The notes under the pieces: generated by a model
What the model was told of the DNA's origin: nothing
The model's database searches: none
The model's input: the letters and a program-made list of their open reading frames with translations, nothing else
Translations under genes and position numbers: made by a program
Shown here: piece by piece, positions 43,562-54,111 of the stretch
Layout of the letters: every line of letters begins with the position of its first letter
Numbering within the stretch: position 1 is the stretch's first letter
Origin: Mucilaginibacter endophyticus
GTDB taxonomy: Bacteria; Bacteroidota; Bacteroidia; Sphingobacteriales; Sphingobacteriaceae
Assembly: GCF_003351025.1 (NCBI RefSeq)
Contig: NZ_QPCG01000005.1
Location: forward strand, 1-64,000
Reading direction: 5' to 3'
Length of the DNA stretch: 64,000 nt

Positions 43562-46500
43562 ATGAAGAGACTTATGAAGAAGATTAATAAGCCGTTACTT
43601 ATACTACTACTTTTGCTGATCCTTACTTCATTTGCCGGGTACAGCCAAAACTGCACGTTAAATGTTTCAATAACCTCAACAGCTACAACCATTTGTTCGG
43701 GAAAAAGTGTAACCCTGACTGCCAATACAAGCGGAGGCACAGGTCCGTTTACCTATGTCTGGAATACTGGCGAAAGCACCCAATCTATTGACGTAAACCA
43801 GGGTGGAAATTATACCGTTACCGTGAGCGATAAAACCCCGGGTTGCCAGCCAAAGGTAGCCAACTTTGGTGTCACTGCTGTAGCATCGCCAACCCCGCCT
43901 GTAGTTGATGCACAGGCTGTTTGCCCCAATACAGCCGCAACGTTGACAGCCAAAGCGCCGGGAGGTACTTACCAATGGTATGATGCTGATGGCAATTTTT
44001 TGTATACGGGTAATCCATATGTAACACCTCCGGTTAATAAGGCAACTCTTTTTTATGTAGAAACAACATTAAACAATTGTACCAGTACAAGAAGCTCGGT
44101 CTATGTTTATGTAACCGGAGGACCGGGTATTCAGGCAGATCCGGTGTGTTATGGTACTTCGGCAACGTTAAAAGCATCAGGTGCCGATAGTTATGCATGG
44201 TATGACAATGCATCGGGTACGGGTACACCATTAAGCAACGACGCCACGTTTTTGACACCTCCTTTATTTACAAACACTACTTATTATCTTTTTACAGTAA
44301 TTAGGGGTTGTACCGGCGCGGGGATACCTGTGGTGGCACGGATCAACGCGCCACCTGCTATGCCGGTGGTAAACGCAACATATAGCGTTTGTTCGGGATC
44401 GTTAACAACTTTGCATGCCGATGCCTCCGGGGTGGTTGAATGGTATGATGTACCATCAGGAGGAACTCCGTTAATTTCAAGCCCTGATTTTACAACCCCG
44501 GTACTTACATCTCCTGTTACCTATTACGCGCAAACGCGTGTAGGCGATTGTACAAGTAACCGTATACCAATACCTGTATCTGTAACACCAATACCTGCCG
44601 CGCCGCCATCTCAAACAGCCAGCACCTGTTATGGCACAAGCGCCGCGTTAACTGCCGACCCATCGCCTACAGGTACCTATACCTGGTATAAATCGGCAAC
44701 GGGTGGTAGTCCGGTAGGCACAGGTAATAATTTTACTACCCCAGTATTGACAAATAATACAACTTATTATGTTGAGCATACTACCGGTGGTTGCACAAGC
44801 AACCGTACACCGGTAACTGTTACAGTAACCCCGGCACCCGAACCTCCGATTATGCCCGACGGGCCGGTGATCTGTAACGGAACGTCAACACCTTTAACTG
44901 CGACATCTTCTGTACAAGGCGGAACTTTCCAATGGTTTACTACGGCTACCGGCGGTACCGCTCTTTTTACCGGCGATACATTTAACACCCCGGCGTTAAC
45001 AGCCACTACAACCTATTATGTTCAAACTATTGTTGGTGGATGTGTAAGCGACAGGTCGCCAATTACGGTGACTGTACTTGATGCCATTCCGGTTCCTGTT
45101 CCATCGGCTGATGTGCCAATATGCGCCGGATCTTCGGCCACGCTTACAGTAACAGGCTCGCCCGATGATTATGAGTGGTATGATCAGCTAACCGGTGGCA
45201 ATCTGCTGATAACCGGTAATACTTATGTTACCCCAGAGTTAACCGCAAATGCAACCTATTATGTACAAAGTATAGCCAATGGCTGCAATAGTGCACGTAT
45301 TGCGGTAACGGTGCATGTTAACAATCCTCCAGCGGCCCCGGCGGTTAATGGTACAGCAACGGTGTGCCCTGGCCAGCCCGCTACCCTGAGTGTTCCCGCG
45401 TCGGGGACAACGATTGAGTGGTATACCGATGCTATCGGCGGAACGCTTTTGTTTACGGGTAACACCTATACTACAAATCCGGTGTTTAGTCAAACCACGT
45501 TTTACGCGCAGGCAAATAATGGTTCATGCGTAAGTCCGCGAACTGCCTTTACCGTATCTACAATTCCTATTATTGATCCACAGTTCCGGTATCCATCCGG
45601 TACGGTTTGTACTTCCGGAAGTAACGTTTCACCAACAATTTATAACCCGGCCGGCGGCACTTTTACTTCAACACCGGCGGGACTTGTTTTTGTAAGTAAT
45701 ACTACCGGCGAGATCAATGTAGCAGCAAGCGCATTGGGAAAATATACCGTCATTTTTACCTATGGTGGTACATGCGCGGGGGCAGCCAGTCAAAGTATAT
45801 CGATAGTTACAACACCTGATGCCCGTTTTACCTACAATACCCCATTTTGTAAGGATGCTAAGAACCCCTTGCCAATTTTTGCAACAGGCGCCAGTGCCGG
45901 AGTTTTCAGTGAGCCTACAGGTCGACTTAAGTTTAAAAACCCCAGTACAGGTGAGATAGATCTTGCGAACAGTACGGCAGGAACATATACCGTAACTAAT
46001 ACAATTGCAGCAAGCAGCGGATGCCCGGCAAGCGTTGCCACGGGGACCGTAACCCTTTACAATGCAGTTATAATAGATGCCGGGCCAAATCAGCCTGTAC
46101 CACCGGGCGTGCCGGTACAACTGGCTGGTAGTGGAAACACTGCAACAAAATGGAGCGGTGGGGCAGGTTCATTCTCCGACCCTACAGATAAGAGGGCTAT
46201 TTACACTCCTGCTCCGGGGGAGACAGTAGTCACACTTACGCTAACCTCCGATGATCCTGCCGGTCCCTGTAGTTTTAAATCGAGTACCGTTACTATATAT
46301 ATAAACCCGGTGCCCACCGCCCCTACGGCATCTGCTAAACCTGTTTGCGTGGGTAGCACAACTACCCTCATAGCCACAGCACCAGGCGGAACATACCGTT
46401 GGTATAGCGATGCTTCCGGCGGTACACTCCTTAAAACCGGGCCTATATTTACTACTCCGCCAATACTTAATGATATTACTTACTACGTTTCAACAACTAT

Positions 46501-48913
46501 AGGTGGCATTACAAGCAACAGGACTCCTGTTTTAGTTCATCCAACACCACAACCAGCAGCGCCGGAGGTTACATGGGCACCGGTTTGTGAAGGGACTTCC
46601 GCCATACTTACGGCAAGTGGTTCAACCGGTACCTATACCTGGTATAATTTACCTCTTGGAGGCACCCCGATACATAATGGCAGTACTTTTTCTACAGCTC
46701 AGTTAACTATCAACAGAACTTATTATGTAGAAACTTCGGTTAATGGTTGTATTAGCGAGCGTAAAAGGGTTGATGTTGTAGTTACGCCTGCTCCGCAGAT
46801 AACCAGCAGCCCTACCAGCGATCCGGTATGCAGCGGTACCGCGTTAAATTATGCCATTACTGCCGACCAGCCCGGTACAACTTTTTCATGGGACCGCCAG
46901 GCTGTGGCCGGCATCAGCAACCCTGCTGTAACAGGCCAAACAACAAGCTCCATTACCGAAACACTTATTAACACCAAAGGGGCAGCTGTTGATGTAACTT
47001 ATTCCATTACGCCATATTTGAATGGTTGCCCTGGGGAGGTGTTTCAATATGTAGTTACCGTAAATGCTACGCCTGTTGTTGTGAGTGATCCTCCGCCTCC
47101 GGTTTGTAATGCTGCAAGCCCTAATTATGAGGTTAAATTTAATCCGCAGGTAACAAGCTTTACCTGGAGCCGGGACGCGGTTCAGGGTATCAGTAACGCC
47201 GCCGTAACGGGACAGGCTTCCAAAACCATCAAAGAGGTGCTTTACAACACCACTAATGATCCCATTGTGGTTACTTACATGTTTAATTTTAAAACTAATG
47301 ACTGCCCGGGCGCGCAATATCCGCTTAACGTAACAGTTAATCCGGGAGCGTCGGTTACCACCCCTCAACCAGATCCTATATGTAACAACACGCCGCTGGG
47401 GCTCACTTTAACATCCAATGTAGGGTCGGCTACGTTTTTGTGGAGCAGGCAGGCTGTGCCCGGTATCAGTAATGCGGCGGTTACTAATGCAACAGCAAAC
47501 CCTATCAACGAAACCCTGGTGAATACTACAACTAACCCTATTCAGGTATCTTATTTGGTAACACCTATGGCGTTTGGCTGTAGCAGCACGCCGGTTAAGT
47601 ATAACGTGACAGTAATGCCCGAAACATCAATGCATGAAATTTTTGTTAGCACACCCGTTTGCGAAGGGAATGAGATTACACTGCAAACCGTACCTGTAGC
47701 CAATGCCAGATATTTGTGGACAGGCCCCAATAATTTCAGATCAGAAGGGACAAGCCCGATAGTAACCATTCCTAATGCTACGGCCGTCAACACCGGGGAC
47801 TACAGTTTATCTATAATCCTGAATACCTGCCCAAGCGAGCCAAGTACTAAGACGGTTCAGGTAAACAGTATCCAAAGGATTGATGCCGGTCCTTCACATC
47901 CAGAATGTGTTAGCGTACCGTTTATACAACTTGAAGGCTTTGTTAGCAGAAGCGGGATCTGGAGTGGTGGCCAGGGGGGAACATTCGCCCTTTTAAGTGA
48001 TCCTAAGACTCAATATTTCCCATCCGCCGCAGACAGGGCTTTCGGGTCGGTTACTTTAACACTTACATCAACCGGCGTTGATTGCGCGCCGGTACACAGC
48101 GATGTCACCATTACTTTTGCGCCAAGCCCTGGCGCAGATGCCGGGCCGCCAAGTATTGATAATGTTTGTAATCAGAATCCTATGGTGGCTTTAAGTGGCC
48201 AGCCGCTTTCCGGTAATACCGTAAAGTGGACTTCGGCTTCGGGATTGGGTAAATTCATTCCCTCAGATGTAGATAGAAATGTAACCTTTCAACCAGATCC
48301 GATTGATATTGCCAAAGGCTCGGTTAAATTAACGCTTACAGCAACCCAGGCAGATGATTGTCATACACCTACTGATGACATCACTATTAATTTTGTTCCG
48401 CCGCCAACGGTACAAGCCGATGCCGCAGGCGATACAAGGTATGTTTTGAAAGACCATACCATCACTTTAAACCCTGTGGTGAGCAGTGATAACGTAACAT
48501 ATGAATGGACCCCGGCCACCGGCCTGAGCAGCACTAACGTTAAAAATCCGGTTGTAACCGGCGATCAGGATATTGTTTATCAGCTTAAAATTACCGAGAA
48601 ATCAAACGGATGTGTAAACCAGAGCCAAGTTGCTGTTAAGGTTTCGCCGGTAATAAACATCAGCAATACATTTACACCTAATGGTGATGGCATAAATGAC
48701 TACTGGGAGATTAAAGGCCTTGTAGCTTATGAAAACAGTACTGTTGATGTTTATAACCGTTACGGGCAACCGTTGTTCCACTCGGTAGGATATCCTAAAC
48801 CATGGGATGGTACTTACCAGGGAAAACAGATGCCGTCAGGTACTTACTACTATGTAGTAAATACAAAGATGAATAACCAGGTTCTTTCGGGGTATGTAGT
48901 GATTTTACGTTGA
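43562..48913 (+). CDS. Giant Ig/PKD-repeat surface protein with T9SS type B sorting domain
   Basis: 1783 residues from the ATG at 43562 (in-frame upstream start at 43502 gives 1803). After a signal peptide (about 1-29, ending GYSQ) comes a PKD-like domain, seven Ig_7-like units of about 75 residues (each with a Cys after the first strand, YxWY/EWY in the middle and TYYV near the end), two non-homologous domains, two more Ig_7-like units, then three PKD-like units (SWDRQAV/TWSRDAV). The C-terminus (about 1700-1783) is the gliding-motility-associated/T9SS type B domain: NTFTPNGDGINDYWEIKGL, VYNRYGQPLF, WDGTYQG, PSGTYYYVV. Likely cell-surface or secreted adhesin. Confidence 0.92.
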   Translation: MKRLMKKINKPLLILLLLLILTSFAGYSQNCTLNVSITSTATTICSGKSVTLTANTSGGTGPFTYVWNTGESTQSIDVNQGGNYTVTVSDKTPGCQPKVANFGVTAVASPTPPVVDAQAVCPNTAATLTAKAPGGTYQWYDADGNFLYTGNPYVTPPVNKATLFYVETTLNNCTSTRSSVYVYVTGGPGIQADPVCYGTSATLKASGADSYAWYDNASGTGTPLSNDATFLTPPLFTNTTYYLFTVIRGCTGAGIPVVARINAPPAMPVVNATYSVCSGSLTTLHADASGVVEWYDVPSGGTPLISSPDFTTPVLTSPVTYYAQTRVGDCTSNRIPIPVSVTPIPAAPPSQTASTCYGTSAALTADPSPTGTYTWYKSATGGSPVGTGNNFTTPVLTNNTTYYVEHTTGGCTSNRTPVTVTVTPAPEPPIMPDGPVICNGTSTPLTATSSVQGGTFQWFTTATGGTALFTGDTFNTPALTATTTYYVQTIVGGCVSDRSPITVTVLDAIPVPVPSADVPICAGSSATLTVTGSPDDYEWYDQLTGGNLLITGNTYVTPELTANATYYVQSIANGCNSARIAVTVHVNNPPAAPAVNGTATVCPGQPATLSVPASGTTIEWYTDAIGGTLLFTGNTYTTNPVFSQTTFYAQANNGSCVSPRTAFTVSTIPIIDPQFRYPSGTVCTSGSNVSPTIYNPAGGTFTSTPAGLVFVSNTTGEINVAASALGKYTVIFTYGGTCAGAASQSISIVTTPDARFTYNTPFCKDAKNPLPIFATGASAGVFSEPTGRLKFKNPSTGEIDLANSTAGTYTVTNTIAASSGCPASVATGTVTLYNAVIIDAGPNQPVPPGVPVQLAGSGNTATKWSGGAGSFSDPTDKRAIYTPAPGETVVTLTLTSDDPAGPCSFKSSTVTIYINPVPTAPTASAKPVCVGSTTTLIATAPGGTYRWYSDASGGTLLKTGPIFTTPPILNDITYYVSTTIGGITSNRTPVLVHPTPQPAAPEVTWAPVCEGTSAILTASGSTGTYTWYNLPLGGTPIHNGSTFSTAQLTINRTYYVETSVNGCISERKRVDVVVTPAPQITSSPTSDPVCSGTALNYAITADQPGTTFSWDRQAVAGISNPAVTGQTTSSITETLINTKGAAVDVTYSITPYLNGCPGEVFQYVVTVNATPVVVSDPPPPVCNAASPNYEVKFNPQVTSFTWSRDAVQGISNAAVTGQASKTIKEVLYNTTNDPIVVTYMFNFKTNDCPGAQYPLNVTVNPGASVTTPQPDPICNNTPLGLTLTSNVGSATFLWSRQAVPGISNAAVTNATANPINETLVNTTTNPIQVSYLVTPMAFGCSSTPVKYNVTVMPETSMHEIFVSTPVCEGNEITLQTVPVANARYLWTGPNNFRSEGTSPIVTIPNATAVNTGDYSLSIILNTCPSEPSTKTVQVNSIQRIDAGPSHPECVSVPFIQLEGFVSRSGIWSGGQGGTFALLSDPKTQYFPSAADRAFGSVTLTLTSTGVDCAPVHSDVTITFAPSPGADAGPPSIDNVCNQNPMVALSGQPLSGNTVKWTSASGLGKFIPSDVDRNVTFQPDPIDIAKGSVKLTLTATQADDCHTPTDDITINFVPPPTVQADAAGDTRYVLKDHTITLNPVVSSDNVTYEWTPATGLSSTNVKNPVVTGDQDIVYQLKITEKSNGCVNQSQVAVKVSPVINISNTFTPNGDGINDYWEIKGLVAYENSTVDVYNRYGQPLFHSVGYPKPWDGTYQGKQMPSGTYYYVVNTKMNNQVLSGYVVILR

Positions 48914-48919
48914 TGAAAC

Positions 48920-49111
48920 TTAAAGTAGTTTTAGTACTATTAAAAGCGCCACGAACGAGAATACAGCCAGGTTCAAGAACTGTTTTGACCGCAGGTTTGC
49001 CTGGACAATTTCAGAGGCACGGCCATTATCAATGAAACGATAATATCTGCGGCTGTAACCGTATGATATGATAAAAAGGATTAAAGGAATGTAAAGCAGT
49101 AAATATTTCAT
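48920..49111 (-). CDS. Small membrane protein, possible
   Basis: 63 residues from the ATG at 49111 (longer starts at 49117 and 49147 exist). Two hydrophobic helices (about 2-18 and 43-62) flank a basic aromatic stretch SRRYYRFIDNGRASEIV. It is convergent with the giant surface protein, 6 bp from its stop. No family is known; the amphipathic layout and length favour a real gene. Confidence 0.5.
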   Translation of the reverse strand: MKYLLLYIPLILFIISYGYSRRYYRFIDNGRASEIVQANLRSKQFLNLAVFSFVALLIVLKLL

Positions 49112-49270
49112 TAACATAAAATTAAGCAAACGCCTATTTTTAGCCAATGGTTAAAAAAAACTGAACGGAATGAATAAAACAATTATTATGTGGTTTTGTA
49201 ACGTTTTGTTTAGTTGATAACTAATAGATTTTCAGTTTTTTATTGCTTTGCTATTGCTATCCTGCATCAT

Positions 49271-50044
49271 TTAAAAATTTCGCCTTACAACCTTATCAAT
49301 AGCTATACCCCAAAACTTGCCTAAAGCTTCGGCTCCTTTTTTATTGGGATGCAGGTAGAATATGCCTTGCTTGCCATTTTCAGGAATCAGATCAGTAAGG
49401 TGATTTTTTTCAAAATAAGCGTAAGCCTTGGTATCGCCTACAAAAACATGTTTGGGATTTGCGGTAGCATATGTTTTTACAAGGCCATCTATCATTGGTA
49501 CATAGCTTTGTAACCTGCTTAAGCCTTCCTGTAAATATTTTCCACCATTATAGGTGTTTGGACTATACCATACCGGGTGCTGAAAAATGATGATCGACTT
49601 TGGAAAATCGGCCAATAGTTTATCAACTATGGTCTTTAAATTTTTTTGATAGTTATCGGGTGATACCGGCGCTCCATGTGGCCCCTGAATGGCGCTGTCA
49701 TTCGTGCCCAGCTTTATTGAAAATATCAATAACGCGTCTTTATCGGTAAAGTTGCTTGCCGCTTGCTCTACTTTAGTAAAAGTATCTGTGCCTGGCAAAA
49801 AATCAAGGGTGGTATAGCCGCTATGCCCCTGGTTGCTGAAATTTACCGCATCCAGGTTCTTCTGCTTTTGCAGATAAGCTACCGCGGTTGCGGGCGGGGC
49901 TTCGGTAGCTGCATCGGCGAGTTGAACACCCTGGGTTATACTGTTACCGATAAATACAATATTGAGCGCGTTCTTCTTATGCTGAGCCAACGCTATAGTT
50001 GAGGCCACGAACAACAAGGCGGCCACTAACAGATACTTTTTCAT
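49271..50044 (-). CDS. SGNH/GDSL-type esterase, secreted
   Basis: 257 residues with a signal peptide (1-20, ending ALAQ). SGNH blocks: Ser in FIGNSITQG, Gly/Asn in IKLGTNDSA, and Asp/His near the end in YLHPNKKGAEALG. The substrate, possibly acylated sugars or glycans, cannot be told. It lies 24 bp downstream of the prolyl oligopeptidase on the same strand. Confidence 0.9.
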   Translation of the reverse strand: MKKYLLVAALLFVASTIALAQHKKNALNIVFIGNSITQGVQLADAATEAPPATAVAYLQKQKNLDAVNFSNQGHSGYTTLDFLPGTDTFTKVEQAASNFTDKDALLIFSIKLGTNDSAIQGPHGAPVSPDNYQKNLKTIVDKLLADFPKSIIIFQHPVWYSPNTYNGGKYLQEGLSRLQSYVPMIDGLVKTYATANPKHVFVGDTKAYAYFEKNHLTDLIPENGKQGIFYLHPNKKGAEALGKFWGIAIDKVVRRNF

Positions 50045-50067
50045 TTTACGTATTCAAAAATTTAATA

Positions 50068-52188
50068 CTACTGCCAATTAACACTCATGTTCCAGAACAT
50101 AAATGCCCATTTATCAACCTGCCCGTTGATGAGCTGGGCTGTACTTTGCCCGGCGCCGTGGCCTGCGTTGGTTTCAATGCGGATAAGTGTTGGTGCTGTG
50201 CCCTGCTGATACTCCTGCAGGCGGGCCGCAAATTTGAAGGAATGGGCCGATACTACACGGTCGTCATGATCGGCTGTGGTGATCATGGTTGCTGGGTAAA
50301 TCCCGGGTTTAAGGGCGTGGTATGGCGAATAGTTATATAGATATTTAAACATCTGCTCCGAATCTTCGGCAGTGCCGTAATCATAGCTCCAGCCCGCGCC
50401 GGCAGTAAATTTGTTATACCTGAGCATATCCAATACGCCTACTGCCGGGAACGCTACCTTAAACAGATCGGGGCGTTGGGTTAGCACAGCGCCGATGAGT
50501 AGCCCGCCGTTTGATCCTCCTGAAACAGCAAGGTAATCTTTAGAGGTATATTTATTTTTGATGAGATATTCGGCCGCGGCTATAAAATCATCAAATACAT
50601 TCTGCTTTTTTTGTTTGATGCCTTTGCGGTGCCAAAGCTCCCCGTATTCGCCACCACCCCGCAAATTAGGAACAGCATAAATGCCGCCATGTTCAAGCAA
50701 TATAATGTTTGAAGTACTGAACGCAGGAGTTAAACTAACGCCAAAGCCACCATAAGCATACAGTAAAGTAGGGTTTTGACCGTTAAGTTCAGTCCCTTTT
50801 TTATAGGTGATGATCATCGGAATTTTGGTTTTATCCTTTGATGTATAAAACACCTGCTTTGATTCATATTGTTCTGGATCAAACTTCGCCCCCGATTTTT
50901 TATAGATCACCGAAGCACCGGTTGCAATATCCAGCTTAAAAATTGTTGGCGGATAGATGTAATTGGTAAAGGTATAATAAGTTACCTTTTCTTCTTTTTT
51001 TGTTCCAAAGCCCGAGGCCGAACCAATTGAGGGCAACTGAATGGTACGCTCAAGCTTGCCATCCATACTATATTGCTGTATCAGCGAGGTGGCGTCCTGC
51101 AGGTATGTGGCGAAAATTTTACCCCCGCCGGTAGTGGCGCTGAGTACATTTTTTGATTCGGGGATCAGGTTTTTCCAGTGGGTTATGCCAGGTTCGGCAG
51201 CATCAACAGTAACAATTTTAAAATTGGGTGAGTAGATATTTGTGAGGATATAAAGCTTGCTGCCCACATTATCTAACACGCTGTGCTGATTATCAAAATT
51301 GTTCACCACGTTTACGATCTGGCTGCCGGGCTTGCTTAAGTCCTGGATATAAAGCTCGTTGCCGGTTGTTGATGTAGCTGCCGTGATCACCAAAAAACGT
51401 TCATCTTCGGTAAGGTAAGCGCCTATGTAGCGGCGGGGAGTTTTATCGCCTCCAAATATCAATTTATCGGTACTTTGAGGCGTGCGCAGCTTATGGTAGT
51501 AAAGCTTATGAAACTGTGTCATGCCCGAAAGCTGGCTGCCTTCGGTTGGCTTGTCATAGCTGCTGTAGTAAAATCCATCGGTACCATGCCATGCAAGTCC
51601 GCTAAATTTTACATCTTTCAGCGTATCGCCAACTACACTTTTATCTTCGGTGTTAATAATTATAACCTTGCGCCAGTCCGATCCGCCTTCTGAGATCTGG
51701 TAGGCTGCTAACTCACCATTTTTGCTAAACTCGATGCCTTGTAGTGAGGTTGTACCATCTGCGGAAAATTTATTAGGATCAAGAAAAACTTCAGGTGTAC
51801 CGGTATCGCCTAACTGGCGGTATAATACGTTCTGGCTTTGCAGGCCATCGTTTTTATAAAAGTAAATGTATTTGCCTTCCTTAAAAGGAGCGCTATACTT
51901 TTCATAGTTCCATAAAAACTCCAGGCGTTTATGAATTTCGGCCCGGTAAGGGATCTGGTCAAGATAGTTGAAGGTTACTTTATTTTCGTCCTGTACCCAG
52001 GCTTTGGTATCATCGGCATGGTCATGCTCCAACCAGCGGTATGGGTCGGGGACTTGGGTTCCGAAATAGGTATCAACAACGTCAACTTTTTTTGCTTTAG
52101 GATATGGGAGGGTTTTTATAGTCATTTGTGCGTGTGTATAGCTGCAAAATAAAACAGCTAACGATAATAAACAGAACGTTTTTGTCAT
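50068..52188 (-). CDS. Prolyl oligopeptidase (S9A), periplasmic
   Basis: 706 residues with a signal peptide (1-20). The seven-bladed beta-propeller runs to about 420; the alpha/beta-hydrolase domain follows with Ser in AVSGGSNGGLLIGA, Asp in TTADHDDRVV and His in ETNAGHGAG. It cleaves short peptides after proline. The N-terminal DPYRWLEHDHADDTKAWV is the family signature. Confidence 0.95.
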   Translation of the reverse strand: MTKTFCLLSLAVLFCSYTHAQMTIKTLPYPKAKKVDVVDTYFGTQVPDPYRWLEHDHADDTKAWVQDENKVTFNYLDQIPYRAEIHKRLEFLWNYEKYSAPFKEGKYIYFYKNDGLQSQNVLYRQLGDTGTPEVFLDPNKFSADGTTSLQGIEFSKNGELAAYQISEGGSDWRKVIIINTEDKSVVGDTLKDVKFSGLAWHGTDGFYYSSYDKPTEGSQLSGMTQFHKLYYHKLRTPQSTDKLIFGGDKTPRRYIGAYLTEDERFLVITAATSTTGNELYIQDLSKPGSQIVNVVNNFDNQHSVLDNVGSKLYILTNIYSPNFKIVTVDAAEPGITHWKNLIPESKNVLSATTGGGKIFATYLQDATSLIQQYSMDGKLERTIQLPSIGSASGFGTKKEEKVTYYTFTNYIYPPTIFKLDIATGASVIYKKSGAKFDPEQYESKQVFYTSKDKTKIPMIITYKKGTELNGQNPTLLYAYGGFGVSLTPAFSTSNIILLEHGGIYAVPNLRGGGEYGELWHRKGIKQKKQNVFDDFIAAAEYLIKNKYTSKDYLAVSGGSNGGLLIGAVLTQRPDLFKVAFPAVGVLDMLRYNKFTAGAGWSYDYGTAEDSEQMFKYLYNYSPYHALKPGIYPATMITTADHDDRVVSAHSFKFAARLQEYQQGTAPTLIRIETNAGHGAGQSTAQLINGQVDKWAFMFWNMSVNWQ

Positions 52189-52458
52189 GATAGTTTAAAT
52201 TACAGGCTACTAAAGATAGCTATTTAGGGCATATCGCCGTAAGGTAATAACGCTTCAAAGGTTAAAAGTTGTTAATTTTGCCGCCGGTTGCTGTTTAATT
52301 GGCCGTGTCGGGCTATATTAGCGGCGTAAAAAAATAGCTTTAAATCAAGGGCAAGCAGTTAAAAGTTAACGCCTTAGTTTTTGCACCTGATAACTATTGT
52401 GATTTTTAGCCCGAAACGGTAGCCGGTAATCACATAAGTATCAATAATAATGCGTTTT

Positions 52459-52487
52459 TTTGCACGTTTGCTTTGCAGCTAAGTTTG
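52459..52487 (+). promoter_or_regulatory. Promoter of the outer-membrane barrel gene
   Basis: TTTG at 52459-52462, 17-bp spacer, TAAGTTTG at 52480-52487, 42 bp before the ATG. The rest of the 341-bp region 52189-52529 shows nothing recognisable. Confidence 0.6.
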
Positions 52488-52529
52488 CAAGGGCAAAACT
52501 TACAGTAATACAGTTACATAATAACAAAC

Positions 52530-53285
52530 ATGAAACAAACCCTTACTTTTTTTGCAGCAGGCCTTTTAATGCTGCTGGCCTTTACTTCAAAAGCTCAGGA
52601 TACCAACGATAAAGATGATGAAACCAAGGTAAAACAAAAACCTTATGTGGGTTTAGGCATGGGTATTTCTTATCCATTCAGCAACTTCAAAAAAACAGAT
52701 TACAGTAACAATAAATCGGGCTTTGCAAACAGGGGCGTTACCTTTCAACTTGACGGAGCGGTTTACCTGAAACGCAATTTTGGTATCGGTTATACCTTTT
52801 CATACCAGGATCAGAGCAATTTTTCGTACGATGATGATTTGATCTTATCACAAGGTTACACCACCGATTTTAAAGCCGACCAGGGAACAGTATCTGCAGA
52901 TAAACGCTACCGTAGCTTTAACTTGTTGGTAGGTCCGCAATATACTTTTGTATGGCGCAGCTTATCATTTGATGTAAGAGCATCCGCAGGTGCTATAAAA
53001 AGCCAAACCTCACCAGAGTTAACTATAAGCGTTACCGGCGTGAGTGCTCAAACCGGGAGCATTATCCAGGAAAGCTCAAAAGGCTATGCTTTCGCGTATG
53101 GCGGCAGCGCGGCCATCAGGTTTGATATGGGTGCAGGCTGGGGTTTATCGCTTAAAGGTAACTACGTAAACTCACCGGGTTATGATGTAAAAACAACCGG
53201 TCGTACGCTTAACGTTGGTCGTTTGGTAACCAAGCAGCCAATTACTGAAGGTCAGATCATATTCGGATTATACAAGGCATTTTAA
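52530..53285 (+). CDS. Outer-membrane beta-barrel protein
   Basis: 251 residues with a signal peptide (1-22, ending SKAQ). An acidic segment (DTNDKDDETKVK) precedes an eight-strand-type barrel with alternating patterns (VGLGMGISYPFS; RSFNLLVGPQYTFVW; AFAYGGSAAIRFDMG) ending IIFGLYKAF with a terminal Phe. OmpW/OmpA-barrel-like; function unknown. Confidence 0.85.
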   Translation: MKQTLTFFAAGLLMLLAFTSKAQDTNDKDDETKVKQKPYVGLGMGISYPFSNFKKTDYSNNKSGFANRGVTFQLDGAVYLKRNFGIGYTFSYQDQSNFSYDDDLILSQGYTTDFKADQGTVSADKRYRSFNLLVGPQYTFVWRSLSFDVRASAGAIKSQTSPELTISVTGVSAQTGSIIQESSKGYAFAYGGSAAIRFDMGAGWGLSLKGNYVNSPGYDVKTTGRTLNVGRLVTKQPITEGQIIFGLYKAF

Positions 53286-53340
53286 TCGCTATAAAAGCTA
53301 AAAGCAGAATGCCTAAAGCTTAAGGCAGATAAATAAACAA

Positions 53341-53371
53341 AAAAGAGCAGATCATTGATCTGCTCTTTTTT
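53341..53371 (+). terminator. Terminator, bidirectional
   Basis: AAAAGAGCAGATC pairs with GATCTGCTCTTTT around ATT. It serves the barrel gene and probably the convergent gene at 53393. Confidence 0.85.
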
Positions 53372-53392
53372 GTTTTATAGTCATTTGAATAA

Positions 53393-53743
53393 TCAGTTAA
53401 CCGTAATCTGTTCTGGCTTATCGGCCACAATTTCGGGCTGACCTTTGAAAAACTCAAATGTGCCGGTAGCACATATGTGCTTTCCTTTTATGCTGGATAA
53501 ATCGAGCTTGATCTGGCTGCCTTTTACAGCTATGGTATATTTTTGCCTTGGATAAGCCGCTCCCATATTTAGCAGGGTAAGCGTATCGCTCACCGCTTTG
53601 TACGAGTAAACGGTATCACATAGTGTGCCTACTTTGCCTACGTTGTTCTTGAAATCGGCCATGGTAAAACCTTTAGATTGTTGTGCCGATGCTTTGCCGG
53701 CAAAAGCGACCAGGAGTAATGCCGGCAGTAATAGTTTTTTCAT
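53393..53743 (-). CDS. Secreted OB-fold-like small protein
   Basis: 116 residues with a signal peptide (1-20, ending ASAQ). The second half, IKGKHICATGTFEFFKGQPE followed by IVADKPEQI, matches the pattern of small OB-fold domains in secreted Bacteroidetes proteins. One Cys lies in each half (TLCDTV, HICATG). Function is unknown. Confidence 0.75.
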   Translation of the reverse strand: MKKLLLPALLLVAFAGKASAQQSKGFTMADFKNNVGKVGTLCDTVYSYKAVSDTLTLLNMGAAYPRQKYTIAVKGSQIKLDLSSIKGKHICATGTFEFFKGQPEIVADKPEQITVN

Positions 53744-53754
53744 TTTTTAATATA

Positions 53755-53997
53755 TCAGTGTTTTAATGATTGCTGGTCTTCATCTTTTTTATCCTCCTTC
53801 GGAGCGTATCCATCTTCAAAATTTAAGGTGAATGACGATTCGGCCGCGCGACTGGCCGCGTTTAATCCGGCTACATCCGGCTCGCTGTTGTCAATTATTT
53901 CGTTGCCGGTATCCTGGCCTTCGTTCTGCTCATACTCATTGCCTGGGTCTTTATCTTCCTGGGCATCATCAAGATTTGGATTTTCGGGGATTGCCAT
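53755..53997 (-). CDS. Acidic low-complexity small protein
   Basis: 80 residues from the ATG at 53997 (MAIPENPNLDDAQEDKD); an in-frame ATG at 54030 adds 11. Very rich in Asp, Glu and Asn, probably disordered and cytoplasmic, with a short hydrophobic island near SSFTLNFEDGY. No family recognised. It is 11 bp upstream of the OB-fold gene. Confidence 0.6.
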   Translation of the reverse strand: MAIPENPNLDDAQEDKDPGNEYEQNEGQDTGNEIIDNSEPDVAGLNAASRAAESSFTLNFEDGYAPKEDKKDEDQQSLKH

Positions 53998-54111
53998 AAT
54001 TTTAATGTTTAATGTATTGTGAATAACCACTAAGATACGGTGTTGTTTGATGCTTATTGTGTAACAATCTTTATCTTTTCTGTTTGATGGTTAAAACGTA
54101 TTTTTGCCGCT

